Source: Acidimicrobiales bacterium (lineage in GTDB: Bacteria > Actinomycetota > Acidimicrobiia > Acidimicrobiales > RAAP-2). Taken from it: 7,014 nt of DNA. The position numbers and the translations under genes are program-made. Of the stretch, positions 1-6,837 are shown in pieces. The DNA lies in contig JADGOD010000109.1 in the NCBI GenBank assembly GCA_017883125.1, positions 1-7,014 of the forward strand. The letters are read 5' to 3'. A model generated the notes under the pieces. That model did no database searches. It saw only the letters and a list, made by a program, of their open reading frames with translations, and was not told the origin of the DNA. Numbering within the stretch: position 1 is the first letter of the stretch; each line of letters opens with the position of its first letter.

Positions 1-1963
1 GAACAGGGACCATCGAGAGCACACCGCCCACGCCGATGATCAGGCCGCCCGCCCACAGCCAGGGAAGGAGCGGTTCGACGATCACGCCGAGGGCGACCGA
101 CCCCTCGGCCAGGCCGCTGATGACCGACGCTCCTGAGGTCCCCCCGGCCGCCCCCAGCCCGTCGAGTGTGAGGTAGACGTCGCCGAAGACCCCCGAATCG
201 ATCGCTGGCGTCCCCACCGGCTCGCTCGCCCGACCAGCGAACTGGCTGACCCCCGGGGTGAACACGCCGCCGCCATCGACCCTGATGATCACTTGAGTCG
301 ACTGCTTCACCGGGCTCGTCACCACGCGCGTGCCCACGAGCTCGAATCGGTGGCCCGAGAACGTCACGACCTCACCCTTGTGAAGGACGATCTCTCCCCG
401 GGTGGCGTAGCTCGTCGACGCCACGATCCCCATGGCCAGGACCACGACTCCGACGTGGACGATCATCCCGCCACCGGACCGTCCGAGGAGACCTCGGATC
501 CCGCTCCCCCCGCGCCGCCGCTCGGCCCGGACATCGAGGGCGATCGTCCGGATGGCGCTAGAAGCCGCCACCGCCCCGAGGAAGAAGCCGAGGAGCGGGA
601 GGGTTCCGCGCACGCCACCAACCACCAGAGCGAAGACGACCAGCGCCCCGATCCAGGCTGGGATCTCAAGTCGTGAGATCACCACTCCCAGCGACGCGTG
701 CCGCCACGAGAGCAGTGGGGCAACTGCCATCAGGGTCAATAACCCGATGCCCAGCGGCACGGCGATGGCGTTGAAGTACGGCGCCCCCACCGTGACCTGG
801 CCACCGTGGATCGCTTCGTAGAGGAGGGGGAAGACGGTGCCCAGCAGCACCACGATGGCGAACGCCACGAAGATGAGGTTGTTGAGGACGAAGGCGCCTT
901 CCCTCGAGAAGGCAGCGTCGAGCCCGACCGCGGATCGGAGCTGGTCACCCCTCCAGGCGATGAGACCGAGGCTCCCCAGGACGACGAACGCGAAGAAGCC
1001 GATCAGCAGCGGCCCGAGGCTCGAGGCGCTGAAGGCGTGCACCGATTGGACGACGCCGGACCGGGTGAAGAAGGTCCCCAGGATCGTCAAGGAGAAGATG
1101 GCGATCGCCAGCGAGAGGTTCCACACGCGCAGAAGGCCCCGCCGCTCTTCGACGACGATCGAGTGGACATATGCCGTGGCGCAGAGCCACGGCATGAGCG
1201 CGGCGTTCTCCACCGGGTCCCACCCCCAGAACCCGCCCCAGCCCAGCACCTGATAGCTCCACCACGCGCCGAGGACGATCCCCACGGTGAGCGCGGTCCA
1301 CGCGAAGATCGCCCAGCGCCTGGTGTCGACCTGCCAGTTCTCGTTGACCCTTCCGGTGATCAGCATGGCGATGGCGAACGCGAACGGCACCGTGAACCCG
1401 ACCATGCCGATGTAGAGCAACGGCGGATGGATCGCCACCAGGGGGTTGTTCTGCAGCAGGGCGTTGGGGCCCGCCCCGGAGGAGGGGGCTGACGAGCCTG
1501 TGGTGGCGAAGGGGTTGGCCGGGCCAGCCATGAGGGCGAAGAAGAAGGTGGCCACCACCAGCATCACGGCGATCGCCCAGCCGACCAGCGGATCGTCCGC
1601 GTTGCGGCGGTAGCGCCAGAGGACCGCCACGACGAGGAACGACAGGACGATCCCCCAGAGCAGGATCGATCCCGCCAGGGCGGACCACATCCCGGTGATC
1701 GAGTAGATCAGCGGCGTCACCGATGCGTTGTTCTCCGCCACGTAGGCGAGCGAGAAGTCGTGGGTGATCAGCGCCCACTGCATCGCACCGGTCGCGATGA
1801 TCGCTCCGAGCACCATGACGGGGATGAGCAGCCGACCGTCGAGGACGGTCGAGGCCGGTCGGCCCCGCTGCCGTCGAACGAGGTCGACGATCATCAGGAA
1901 CGCTCCGAGCCCTGCGCTGACGAGCGCGAGCCAGATCCCCGCTTGACCGAGATGTGCCTTCAT
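1..1963 (-). CDS. ccmF: Cytochrome c heme lyase CcmF, C-terminus cut by window edge
   Basis: Multispanning membrane protein that receives heme from holo-CcmE and, with CcmH, attaches it to the CXXCH motif of apocytochrome c on the outer face of the membrane. The frame is open for 654 codons from the ATG at 1963-1961 to the window edge. The WWD motif GWGGFWGWDPVEN is at residues 241-253. Histidines sit at the four positions known in the family: H179 (in AIHPPLLYIG) and H503 (in IVHVGVVV), the presumed transmembrane heme b ligands, and H267 and H309, the presumed WWD-heme ligands. Residues 148-183 (GPANPF, ALLQNNP, HPPLLY) are typical. A soluble segment at about 520-625 is followed by the usual last helix (LPWLWAGG...). 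E. coli CcmF is about 647 residues, so little is probably missing. The ATG directly follows the ccmE stop, with no clear Shine-Dalgarno, suggesting translational coupling. Confidence 0.97.
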   Translation of the reverse strand, partial: MKAHLGQAGIWLALVSAGLGAFLMIVDLVRRQRGRPASTVLDGRLLIPVMVLGAIIATGAMQWALITHDFSLAYVAENNASVTPLIYSITGMWSALAGSILLWGIVLSFLVVAVLWRYRRNADDPLVGWAIAVMLVVATFFFALMAGPANPFATTGSSAPSSGAGPNALLQNNPLVAIHPPLLYIGMVGFTVPFAFAIAMLITGRVNENWQVDTRRWAIFAWTALTVGIVLGAWWSYQVLGWGGFWGWDPVENAALMPWLCATAYVHSIVVEERRGLLRVWNLSLAIAIFSLTILGTFFTRSGVVQSVHAFSASSLGPLLIGFFAFVVLGSLGLIAWRGDQLRSAVGLDAAFSREGAFVLNNLIFVAFAIVVLLGTVFPLLYEAIHGGQVTVGAPYFNAIAVPLGIGLLTLMAVAPLLSWRHASLGVVISRLEIPAWIGALVVFALVVGGVRGTLPLLGFFLGAVAASSAIRTIALDVRAERRRGGSGIRGLLGRSGGGMIVHVGVVVLAMGIVASTSYATRGEIVLHKGEVVTFSGHRFELVGTRVVTSPVKQSTQVIIRVDGGGVFTPGVSQFAGRASEPVGTPAIDSGVFGDVYLTLDGLGAAGGTSGASVISGLAEGSVALGVIVEPLLPWLWAGGLIIGVGGVLSMVPV

Positions 1964-2449
1964 CTAGTTCTTCGACCCGTCCCCTGCCCGGACCCGGTCG
2001 GGATGAGAGGCGACATAGGACGAGGAGTGCTTGACCATGATTTGGTTCGAGAGGAACGTCGTCGAGTCGGTCGACGCGAAGTGGCCGACGACGATCACCG
2101 GCATCGACGCCTTGAACAGCTGGGGCGGGCTTCCCTCGTTGACCACGTGGACCACCAAGGTGCTGTGGCCCACGTCGAAGGTGGCGCCGTTGACCGACTG
2201 GCTCACCGTCCCGGGGACCACGGTGCCTTCGAGCCGGAACGTTGAAGTGCCGAGCTGGTGCTTCTGGCTCACGGCCTGATCGACGGTCTTGAAGTAGTCG
2301 AGCGAGCTGCCCAGCCCCTTGACGAGGAGGAACCCGACGGCGGCGACGATGACGACGCCGACCATGGCCAGGCGGAGGCGCGGTCGGATCGTCCGATCCG
2401 CCGGCACAACCGGGGTGGTCGTCGGCGTGGGGGCCGTCGGCTCGCTCAC
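1964..2449 (-). CDS. ccmE: Heme chaperone CcmE
   Basis: Membrane-anchored periplasmic-type heme chaperone that binds heme covalently and carries it from CcmC to CcmF. 161 residues: a short Pro/Thr-rich cytoplasmic tail, one transmembrane anchor at about residues 27-45, then a beta-barrel (OB-fold) domain with the family motif RLEGTVVPGTV at 72-82. The heme-binding histidine is H141 in KHSSSY, with Y145 matching the HxxxY pattern; the usual proteobacterial form is HDENY, so the acidic residues are replaced by serines here. The C-terminal tail is short and polar. Start is GTG at 2449-2447, overlapping the ccmD TGA as GTGA, with GAGG seven bases upstream. The stop TAG abuts the ccmF ATG. Identity rests on motif, size and operon position. 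Confidence 0.94.
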   Translation of the reverse strand: MSEPTAPTPTTTPVVPADRTIRPRLRLAMVGVVIVAAVGFLLVKGLGSSLDYFKTVDQAVSQKHQLGTSTFRLEGTVVPGTVSQSVNGATFDVGHSTLVVHVVNEGSPPQLFKASMPVIVVGHFASTDSTTFLSNQIMVKHSSSYVASHPDRVRAGDGSKN

Positions 2450-2568
2450 GATGACACCTCGCGGCGTCCTCGCTTGGACGCCCGATGCAGGCGGATGGCC
2501 AGTGAGAACCCATACGCGCCGAGCGTGCCGAGCGAGATCACGTAGCCGGCGGCAACGTAGGCGTTCAC
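2446..2568 (-). CDS. ccmD: Small membrane protein CcmD
   Basis: A 40-residue protein that in the known pathway helps release holo-CcmE from the CcmC-CcmD complex. It begins VNAYVAAGYVISLG (GTG read as Met), has one hydrophobic helix at about residues 4-25 ending in AYGFSLAIRL, and then a basic tail (HRASKRGRRE). One helix followed by a positively charged cytoplasmic tail is the standard CcmD architecture; sequence conservation in the family is otherwise low. The GTG start overlaps the ccmC TGA as GTGA and has GAGGGGG (2576-2582, complement) seven bases upstream. Its TGA in turn overlaps the ccmE GTG. The slot between ccmC and ccmE is where ccmD normally lies, and this supports the call more than the sequence alone does. 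Confidence 0.83.
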   Translation of the reverse strand: MNAYVAAGYVISLGTLGAYGFSLAIRLHRASKRGRREVSS

Positions 2569-3284
2569 GATGCGACCCCCTCGGCCCGACGAGCCTCGAG
2601 TGCTCGAGTGAGCTCGACGTCTTCGCCGGACTCTCGGAGCTCTTCGATCTGGAAGCGCATGAGAACCATCCACGCGAAGAGAGTGGTGAACGCGATGAAG
2701 CTCAGCAGGAGCGTCCATGCCATCAAGCCGTGGATGGTCGGGGTGAGGTTCGGGTTCAGCACCGTGGCGCCCTGGTGCAGGGTCTGCCACCAGACAACGG
2801 AGAAATGGACGATCGGGACGTCGACGGCGGCGAAGATCGCCGCGATCGCACAGCGCCTCGCCCTCACCTCAGGGTCAGCCGGGACTCTGCGCAGGGCGAG
2901 ATAGCCGAGGAAAAGCACGCCGAGGAGAGCCGTCGAGGTCAATCGGGCATCCCAGGTCCACCAGACCCCCCAGGTCGGTCGGCCCCAGATCGACCCGGTG
3001 ATCAGCGTGAGGCCGATGAAGACCACGCCGACCTCGACGGCCGAGGCGCTCAAGCGATCGAACCGCATCGAACGCGTCCGAGGCCAGAGGTAGAGCACCG
3101 CACACAGCGCTGCCATGCCGAACGCCAGGTAAAGGGCCACCCACGCCAGGGCCGGATGGAGGTAGACCAAGCGGACCAGCTCGCCCTGATCGGCGTCCGG
3201 CGGCGTGACCCAGAGCCCGAGAATGACGTCGAGGGCCACGAGGGCCACCGAGGCCACTCCGAGGATGGTGAGGGTGCGTCGCAT
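2565..3284 (-). CDS. ccmC: Heme handling protein CcmC
   Basis: Integral membrane WWD-domain protein that binds heme and loads it onto CcmE. 239 residues, close to the about 245 of E. coli CcmC, with six predicted helices. The tryptophan-rich motif is at about 100-118 (WGRPTWGVWWTWDARLTS). The presumed axial heme ligands are H43 (YLHPALAW) and H170 (WWQTLHQG), matching E. coli H60 and H184. The charged tail after residue 209 is cytoplasmic. Start is the ATG at 3284-3282, preceded by a strong GGAGGA (3291-3296, complement) six bases upstream. The frame stays open further upstream, but that extension lies inside ccmB and lacks a CcmC-like sequence. The start shares one base with the ccmB TGA. 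Confidence 0.97.
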   Translation of the reverse strand: MRRTLTILGVASVALVALDVILGLWVTPPDADQGELVRLVYLHPALAWVALYLAFGMAALCAVLYLWPRTRSMRFDRLSASAVEVGVVFIGLTLITGSIWGRPTWGVWWTWDARLTSTALLGVLFLGYLALRRVPADPEVRARRCAIAAIFAAVDVPIVHFSVVWWQTLHQGATVLNPNLTPTIHGLMAWTLLLSFIAFTTLFAWMVLMRFQIEELRESGEDVELTRALEARRAEGVAS

Positions 3285-3949
3285 CAAGATTCCTCCAAAG
3301 GACCGTAGAGGGCGACACCCATGGCCGAGTACACCACCGCGAATACAACGAGAATCCCGAGCCACCGCGCTCCCGACCCCGAGCCGGGAGCGACGCTGGC
3401 GCTGAACGCCTTGGAGCCCGCGATCAAGACCGGAGCGACGACCGGAAGGACCAAGACGGGCAGCAGGGTGGCGCGCATCCTGGCCTCTCCCGCCAGGGAT
3501 CCATAGAGCACGTTGGCCGTGCAGAGACCGACGGCGGCGAGCAGGCAAGCACCGATCAGCACCCCCCACGATGTCACGGTGACGTGGAAGAGAAGCACCA
3601 CACCTCCGAGGAGGACGGCTTCGAGGGCGACCATCTCGGCGAGGAGCGCGAGGACCTTGCCCAGGAACACGCCGGCAGGATCGAGGCCGAGGAGACGGAC
3701 GGAGTCCCGGGTCGCTCCGCTCCCCTCGATCGCCATCGATCGCTGGGCGGCCAAGACGCTCGAGAAGAGCACCGCCAGCCAGAAGAGCCCTGGGGCGCTC
3801 TGGGCGAGGAGTCCTGGGCGCGGTCCGAGGGCGAAGGCGAAGAGGAGCAGCGTCAGCACGGCGAAGGGCAGGACCTGCCAGAGGGCCACGCGCGACCGTG
3901 CCTCGATCCGGAGGTCCCTTCCGGCGATCAGGACCGCATCACGCCACAT
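3284..3949 (-). CDS. ccmB: Heme exporter ABC permease CcmB
   Basis: Membrane subunit of the CcmAB ABC complex, whose ATP hydrolysis drives release of holo-CcmE from CcmC-CcmD. 221 residues, the normal CcmB length. Hydrophobic segments fall at about residues 22-42, 53-68, 99-121, 128-150, 161-178 and 196-215, giving the six-helix topology. The N-terminal RDLRIEARSR and the LPVLVLPVVAPVLIAG stretch at 163-178 resemble conserved CcmB regions. The ATG at 3949-3947 lies inside the 3' end of ccmA (11 bp overlap), with a G-rich stretch upstream (GGGGGTGGTCGG). The stop overlaps the ccmC start by one base. Identity is supported jointly by topology and by position between ccmA and ccmC. Confidence 0.94.
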   Translation of the reverse strand: MWRDAVLIAGRDLRIEARSRVALWQVLPFAVLTLLLFAFALGPRPGLLAQSAPGLFWLAVLFSSVLAAQRSMAIEGSGATRDSVRLLGLDPAGVFLGKVLALLAEMVALEAVLLGGVVLLFHVTVTSWGVLIGACLLAAVGLCTANVLYGSLAGEARMRATLLPVLVLPVVAPVLIAGSKAFSASVAPGSGSGARWLGILVVFAVVYSAMGVALYGPLEES

Positions 3950-4637
3950 CCGACCACCCCCGGTCTCCCCGGCGTCCGCCGGGAGCCCTCGTCGCGATGA
4001 TGCCGCCGCTCATCGTGACCACGGTGTCCGCCATCGGGATGGCCAGGTCAGGCTCGTGGCTGGTCGCCACCACCGTGGCTCCACCACGAGCGGCCTCCTC
4101 GGTGAGCTCGCTCACCAGATCCCTCGTTGGCTCATCGAGGCTGGCGTGCGGCTCGTCGAGCAGCCACAGGCGGGGTCGACGTGCCAGCAGCAGCGCCAGG
4201 CCCACCCGACGTCGCTGCCCTGCGGAGAGCTGACCGAGCGGTGTCGATGCCGTCCTGCCCGTGATCCCGACCCGGGCCAGCGCATCATCGCTCAGCCCCG
4301 GATCGAGCCGGGACGCCTTGAGGACGAAGCGGAGGTTCTCCGCCGGCCGGAGGTCGTCGTAGAGACCCACGTCGTGGCCGAGCAGACCCACGTGCTGACG
4401 CAGGTCGCGCGCCTGGCCCGGGAGGGAGCAGTCGAGAACGGCCCCCTCACCTGAGGCCAGCGGGACAAGTCCAGCCAGGAGGCGCAGCAGCGAGGTCTTC
4501 CCGGCGCCGTTTGCGCCAAGGACGACACAGACCGAACCCTCATCGAGGTCGAGATCGACCCCAGCGAGCACGGGGAAACGGCCGGCCAGGGCCACGGCCG
4601 AACGGAGGTAAATGGCAGGTGCCATGGGGTTTGTCAT
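3939..4637 (-). CDS. ccmA: Heme exporter ATP-binding protein CcmA
   Basis: Cytoplasmic ATPase subunit of CcmAB. From the ATG at 4637 it is 232 residues. Walker A GANGAGKTS is at about 41-49, the ABC signature LSAGQRRRV at 137-145, Walker B LWLLDEP at 157-163 with the catalytic Glu, the D-loop ASLD just after, and the switch His in ATSHEPD at about 194. All catalytic elements look intact. Start choice: the GTG at 4649 would add VAGS, while the ATG at 4625 would shorten the protein by four residues. I prefer 4637 because GAGTGG lies eight bases upstream. First gene of the ccm run. It lies 43 bp after the gmd stop and shares its direction, so the two could be cotranscribed. The 3' end overlaps ccmB by 11 bp. 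Confidence 0.94.
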   Translation of the reverse strand: MTNPMAPAIYLRSAVALAGRFPVLAGVDLDLDEGSVCVVLGANGAGKTSLLRLLAGLVPLASGEGAVLDCSLPGQARDLRQHVGLLGHDVGLYDDLRPAENLRFVLKASRLDPGLSDDALARVGITGRTASTPLGQLSAGQRRRVGLALLLARRPRLWLLDEPHASLDEPTRDLVSELTEEAARGGATVVATSHEPDLAIPMADTVVTMSGGIIATRAPGGRRGDRGWSDVA

Positions 4638-4664
4638 GCTACCGGCCACTCAGGTCGGTCAGAT

Positions 4665-4680
4665 TCCGCCCTCTCGCGGA
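4665..4680 (-). other. Short inverted repeat in the gmd-ccmA gap
   Basis: On the minus strand TCCGC and GCGGA flank the six-base loop GAGAGG, immediately after the gmd stop codon. The stem is only five pairs and no T-run follows, so it is too weak to call an intrinsic terminator. A second imperfect stem (4641-4647 with 4653-4659, one mismatch on the transcript) lies just before the ccmA start and would include part of its ribosome binding region. The 43 bp gap holds nothing else recognisable. Confidence 0.3.
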
Positions 4681-5652
4681 TCAGCCGATGAGGCGGCTGA
4701 CCTGGTCCATGTCGGATTCGACCATCATCTCGATCAGCTGGTGGAACCCGACGTCCCTGGACCAGCCGAGGACCTTCTCTGCCTTAGAGGGGTCCCCCAC
4801 CAGGAGGTCGACCTCAGCGGGACGCAAGAACCGCTCATCGATCACCACGTGGTCTCTGTAGTCGAGCCCAACGACGGCGAAGGCGATCTCGCAGAGCTCC
4901 CGCACCGCATGGGTCTCTCCGGTGGCCACGACAAAGTCGCCCGGGGCATCCTGCTGGACCATGAGCCACATCGCCCTGACGTAGTCCGCGGCAAATCCCC
5001 AATCTCGCTGAGCATCGAGGTTCCCAAGCGAGAGCTTGACGTCGAGGCCGAGCTTGATCCTCGCCACCCCGTGGGTCACCTTGCGGGTCACGAACTCAAA
5101 ACCCCGGCGCGGCGACTCGTGGTTGAAGAGGATCCCCGACGAGGCGTGGAGGTCGTAGCTCTCGCGGTAGTTCACCGTGATCCAGTGGCCGTAGAGCTTG
5201 GCCACGCCGTAGGGGCTCCGGGGGTAGAACGGGGTGTCCTCGTTCTGGGGAACGGCCTGGACCTTGCCGAACATCTCCGAGGAGCTCGCCTGGTAGAAGC
5301 GGATCTCGGGATCGACGATGCGGACGGCATCGAGGATCCGGGTCACGCCAAGGGCGGTGGTCTCACCGGTCAGGACCGGCTGGCTCCACGACGCCTGGAC
5401 GAAGCTCTGGGCGGCGAGGTTGTACACCTCGTCAGGTCGGTGATCACGCAGGACCTGGATCAAGGAGACCTCATCGAGGAGGTCGCCGGCGACCAACGTG
5501 AGCCGATCCTGAATGTGGGCGATCCGCTCAAAGGTCACGGTGCTCGAACGGCGGACCACGCCGATCACCTCGTAGCCCTCGTCAAGGAGAAGCTCGGCCA
5601 GATACGAACCGTCCTGGCCGGTGATCCCTGTGATCATTGCTCGCTTCGACAT
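4681..5652 (-). CDS. gmd: GDP-mannose 4,6-dehydratase
   Basis: Converts GDP-D-mannose to GDP-4-keto-6-deoxy-D-mannose in the cytoplasm, the shared precursor of GDP-L-fucose, GDP-D-rhamnose and related deoxysugars used in surface glycans. 323 residues, extended short-chain dehydrogenase fold. NADP-binding TGITGQDGSYL at 8-18, followed by the RRSS motif at 34-37. NLAAQSFVQASW at 78-89 is characteristic of the family. Catalytic residues: S124 and E126 in ASSSEMFG (equivalent to the E. coli Thr/Glu pair), and Y148 with K152 in SPYGVAKLYG. NHESPRRGFEFVTRK at 177-191 and NLDAQRDWGFAADYV at 211-225 are also diagnostic. The ATG at 5652-5650 has GAGGGG nine bases upstream. The gene is divergent from the glycosyltransferase and runs toward ccmA. 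The enzyme that would finish the sugar (Fcl- or Rmd-type reductase) is not in the window. Confidence 0.97.
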   Translation of the reverse strand: MSKRAMITGITGQDGSYLAELLLDEGYEVIGVVRRSSTVTFERIAHIQDRLTLVAGDLLDEVSLIQVLRDHRPDEVYNLAAQSFVQASWSQPVLTGETTALGVTRILDAVRIVDPEIRFYQASSSEMFGKVQAVPQNEDTPFYPRSPYGVAKLYGHWITVNYRESYDLHASSGILFNHESPRRGFEFVTRKVTHGVARIKLGLDVKLSLGNLDAQRDWGFAADYVRAMWLMVQQDAPGDFVVATGETHAVRELCEIAFAVVGLDYRDHVVIDERFLRPAEVDLLVGDPSKAEKVLGWSRDVGFHQLIEMMVESDMDQVSRLIG

Positions 5653-5755
5653 GTGAAGAACCCCCTCGATAGAACGCCTTCGTCACCCCGAGAAGGAGGG
5701 TGGTGGGCTCGAATCCAAGGTTACTCCAGGGTCTTGCGTCCCCTCCGGAGCATTC
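5653..5755. promoter_or_regulatory. Divergent intergenic region between gmd and the glycosyltransferase
   Basis: About 103 bp separate two genes that face away from each other, so promoters for both directions should lie here. On the minus strand GAGGGG at about 5665-5670 is the likely gmd ribosome binding site. On the plus strand the palindrome CTCCGGAG (5743-5750) contains a GGAG that can serve as ribosome binding site for a GTG at 5756. A TACCAT at 5761-5766 looks like an actinobacterial -10 box and would start a nearly leaderless transcript at the ATG at 5774, but no well-spaced -35 element is visible. I could not identify a convincing -35/-10 pair for gmd. Promoter presence is inferred from gene arrangement. 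Confidence 0.5.
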
Positions 5756-6826
5756 GTGCCTACCATCGGCGGCATGGCACTCGCAGGAATCGTCTCGTAC
5801 CGTCTCGGCGGCGTCGACGGCGTCTCGATCGAGGCAGAGAAGTGGGCGTGGGCTCTCGAAGCTCTCGGCTTCTCCATCCGGAGGATCGCCGGGGCACCTG
5901 GACCCGGGGTCATCGAGGTTCCCGGGCTCGGGATCGACGACGAGCGAGTCGTCGACACCGAGATGCTGGATCAGGCCATGGACGACCTCGACGTCGTCAT
6001 CGTCGAGAACCTCTGCTCGCTCCCCCTCAACCCACGCGCCGGTCACGCCGTGGTGGCCGCTCGACGGGGGCGACCAACGATCCTGCGACACCACGACCTC
6101 CCGTGGCACCGCACGGACACCTCGGACTTCGGTCCACCGCCCGACGACCCGTCCTGGCGCCACGTCACGATCAACAAGATCAACGTCGCCGAGCTGGCGA
6201 TCCGTGGGATCGAGGCGACCTGCCTCTACAACCGGTTCTCGATGGATCCCCCCACAGGACGGCGCACCGAGACCCGAGAGGCGATGGGCATCGCCGAGGA
6301 CGCTGTGGTCGTCCTCCAGCCGACGCGAGCGCTGGCCCGCAAGAACGTGCCAGGAGGCCTGGCGCTCGCCGAGGCCCTCGGTGCGACCTACTGGCTGACC
6401 GCCGCCGCCGAGGATGGCTATGGACCTGCCCTCGCCGAGGTGCTCGGTGGCGCCACGGTCCCGGTCCTGCGAGGCCAGGGGCCTGGCACCATGGATGACA
6501 CCTACGCCGCCTGCGACCTCGTCGTGCTGCCTTCGACCTGGGAGGGGTTCGGCAATCCCGTCATCGAATCCGTCACCCACCACAGGCCCCTCGCTCTGGC
6601 TTCCTACCCCGTGGCCGCAGAGATCGTCGAGATGGGCTTCGAGTTCTTCTCCCCCGAGGAGCCCGAGAAGATCGTCCGGTACCTGGAGGATCCCGACCCT
6701 GGGCTTCTGGATCGCAACCACGCGCTTGCTCGCCGTCGCTTCGACCTCGCCGATCTCCCCGGTGAGCTCAGAGCCGTTCTCCTTGAGATGGGCGTGATGG
6801 ACCCAGGATCAGACACCGCCCGGTAA
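5756..6826 (+). CDS. GT4-type glycosyltransferase (GT-B fold)
   Basis: Retaining glycosyltransferase of the GT-B/GT4 kind, expected to transfer a sugar from a nucleotide donor to a glycan or lipid acceptor at the cytoplasmic face of the membrane. 356 residues from the GTG. The N-terminal IVSYRLGGVDGVSIEAEKW (12-30) carries the glycine loop at the start of the acceptor domain. RHHDLPWHR is at 111-119. The donor domain has PTRALARKN at 189-197 (usual Arg/Lys phosphate-binding pair) and DLVVLPSTWEGFGNPVIES at 254-272, whose E263 and E271 form the E-x7-E motif. No transmembrane segment. Start is uncertain: the GTG at 5756 has GGAG five bases upstream, while the ATG at 5774 fits the usual family start better and could be leaderless. 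Donor and acceptor cannot be read from sequence; the neighbouring gmd makes a GDP-deoxysugar donor conceivable. The TetR gene follows after 11 bp. Confidence 0.9.
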   Translation: MPTIGGMALAGIVSYRLGGVDGVSIEAEKWAWALEALGFSIRRIAGAPGPGVIEVPGLGIDDERVVDTEMLDQAMDDLDVVIVENLCSLPLNPRAGHAVVAARRGRPTILRHHDLPWHRTDTSDFGPPPDDPSWRHVTINKINVAELAIRGIEATCLYNRFSMDPPTGRRTETREAMGIAEDAVVVLQPTRALARKNVPGGLALAEALGATYWLTAAAEDGYGPALAEVLGGATVPVLRGQGPGTMDDTYAACDLVVLPSTWEGFGNPVIESVTHHRPLALASYPVAAEIVEMGFEFFSPEEPEKIVRYLEDPDPGLLDRNHALARRRFDLADLPGELRAVLLEMGVMDPGSDTAR

Positions 6827-6837
6827 CCTTCGAAACC

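Noticed and set aside
806..1492. A 228-codon plus-strand open frame opposite ccmF.
   Set aside because: Asp/Glu/Arg-rich shadow of the ccmF coding frame; no domain and no independent start signals.
945..2513. A 522-codon minus-strand open frame over ccmE and ccmF.
   Set aside because: It is out of frame with both genes. The product is Arg/Gly/Pro-rich without motifs, while the ccmE and ccmF frames carry complete family motifs.
2319..3308. A 329-codon plus-strand open frame opposite ccmC, ccmD and ccmE.
   Set aside because: The translation is a charged low-complexity string typical of the complement of GC-rich membrane-protein genes, and no ribosome binding site or homology is evident.
3285..3569. 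N-terminal extension of the ccmC frame into ccmB.
   Set aside because: The extension is Arg/Gly-rich with no CcmC similarity, and the ATG at 3284 has a strong GGAGGA at ideal spacing.
4665..4680. Intrinsic terminator after gmd.
   Set aside because: The stem is only five pairs with no T-run; kept only as a weak inverted repeat.
4612..6498. A 628-codon plus-strand open frame antisense to gmd and running into the glycosyltransferase.
   Set aside because: Low-complexity Arg/Gly/Asp/His-rich product with no recognisable domain. It spans two divergent well-supported genes, and GC-rich codon bias produces such stop-free shadows.
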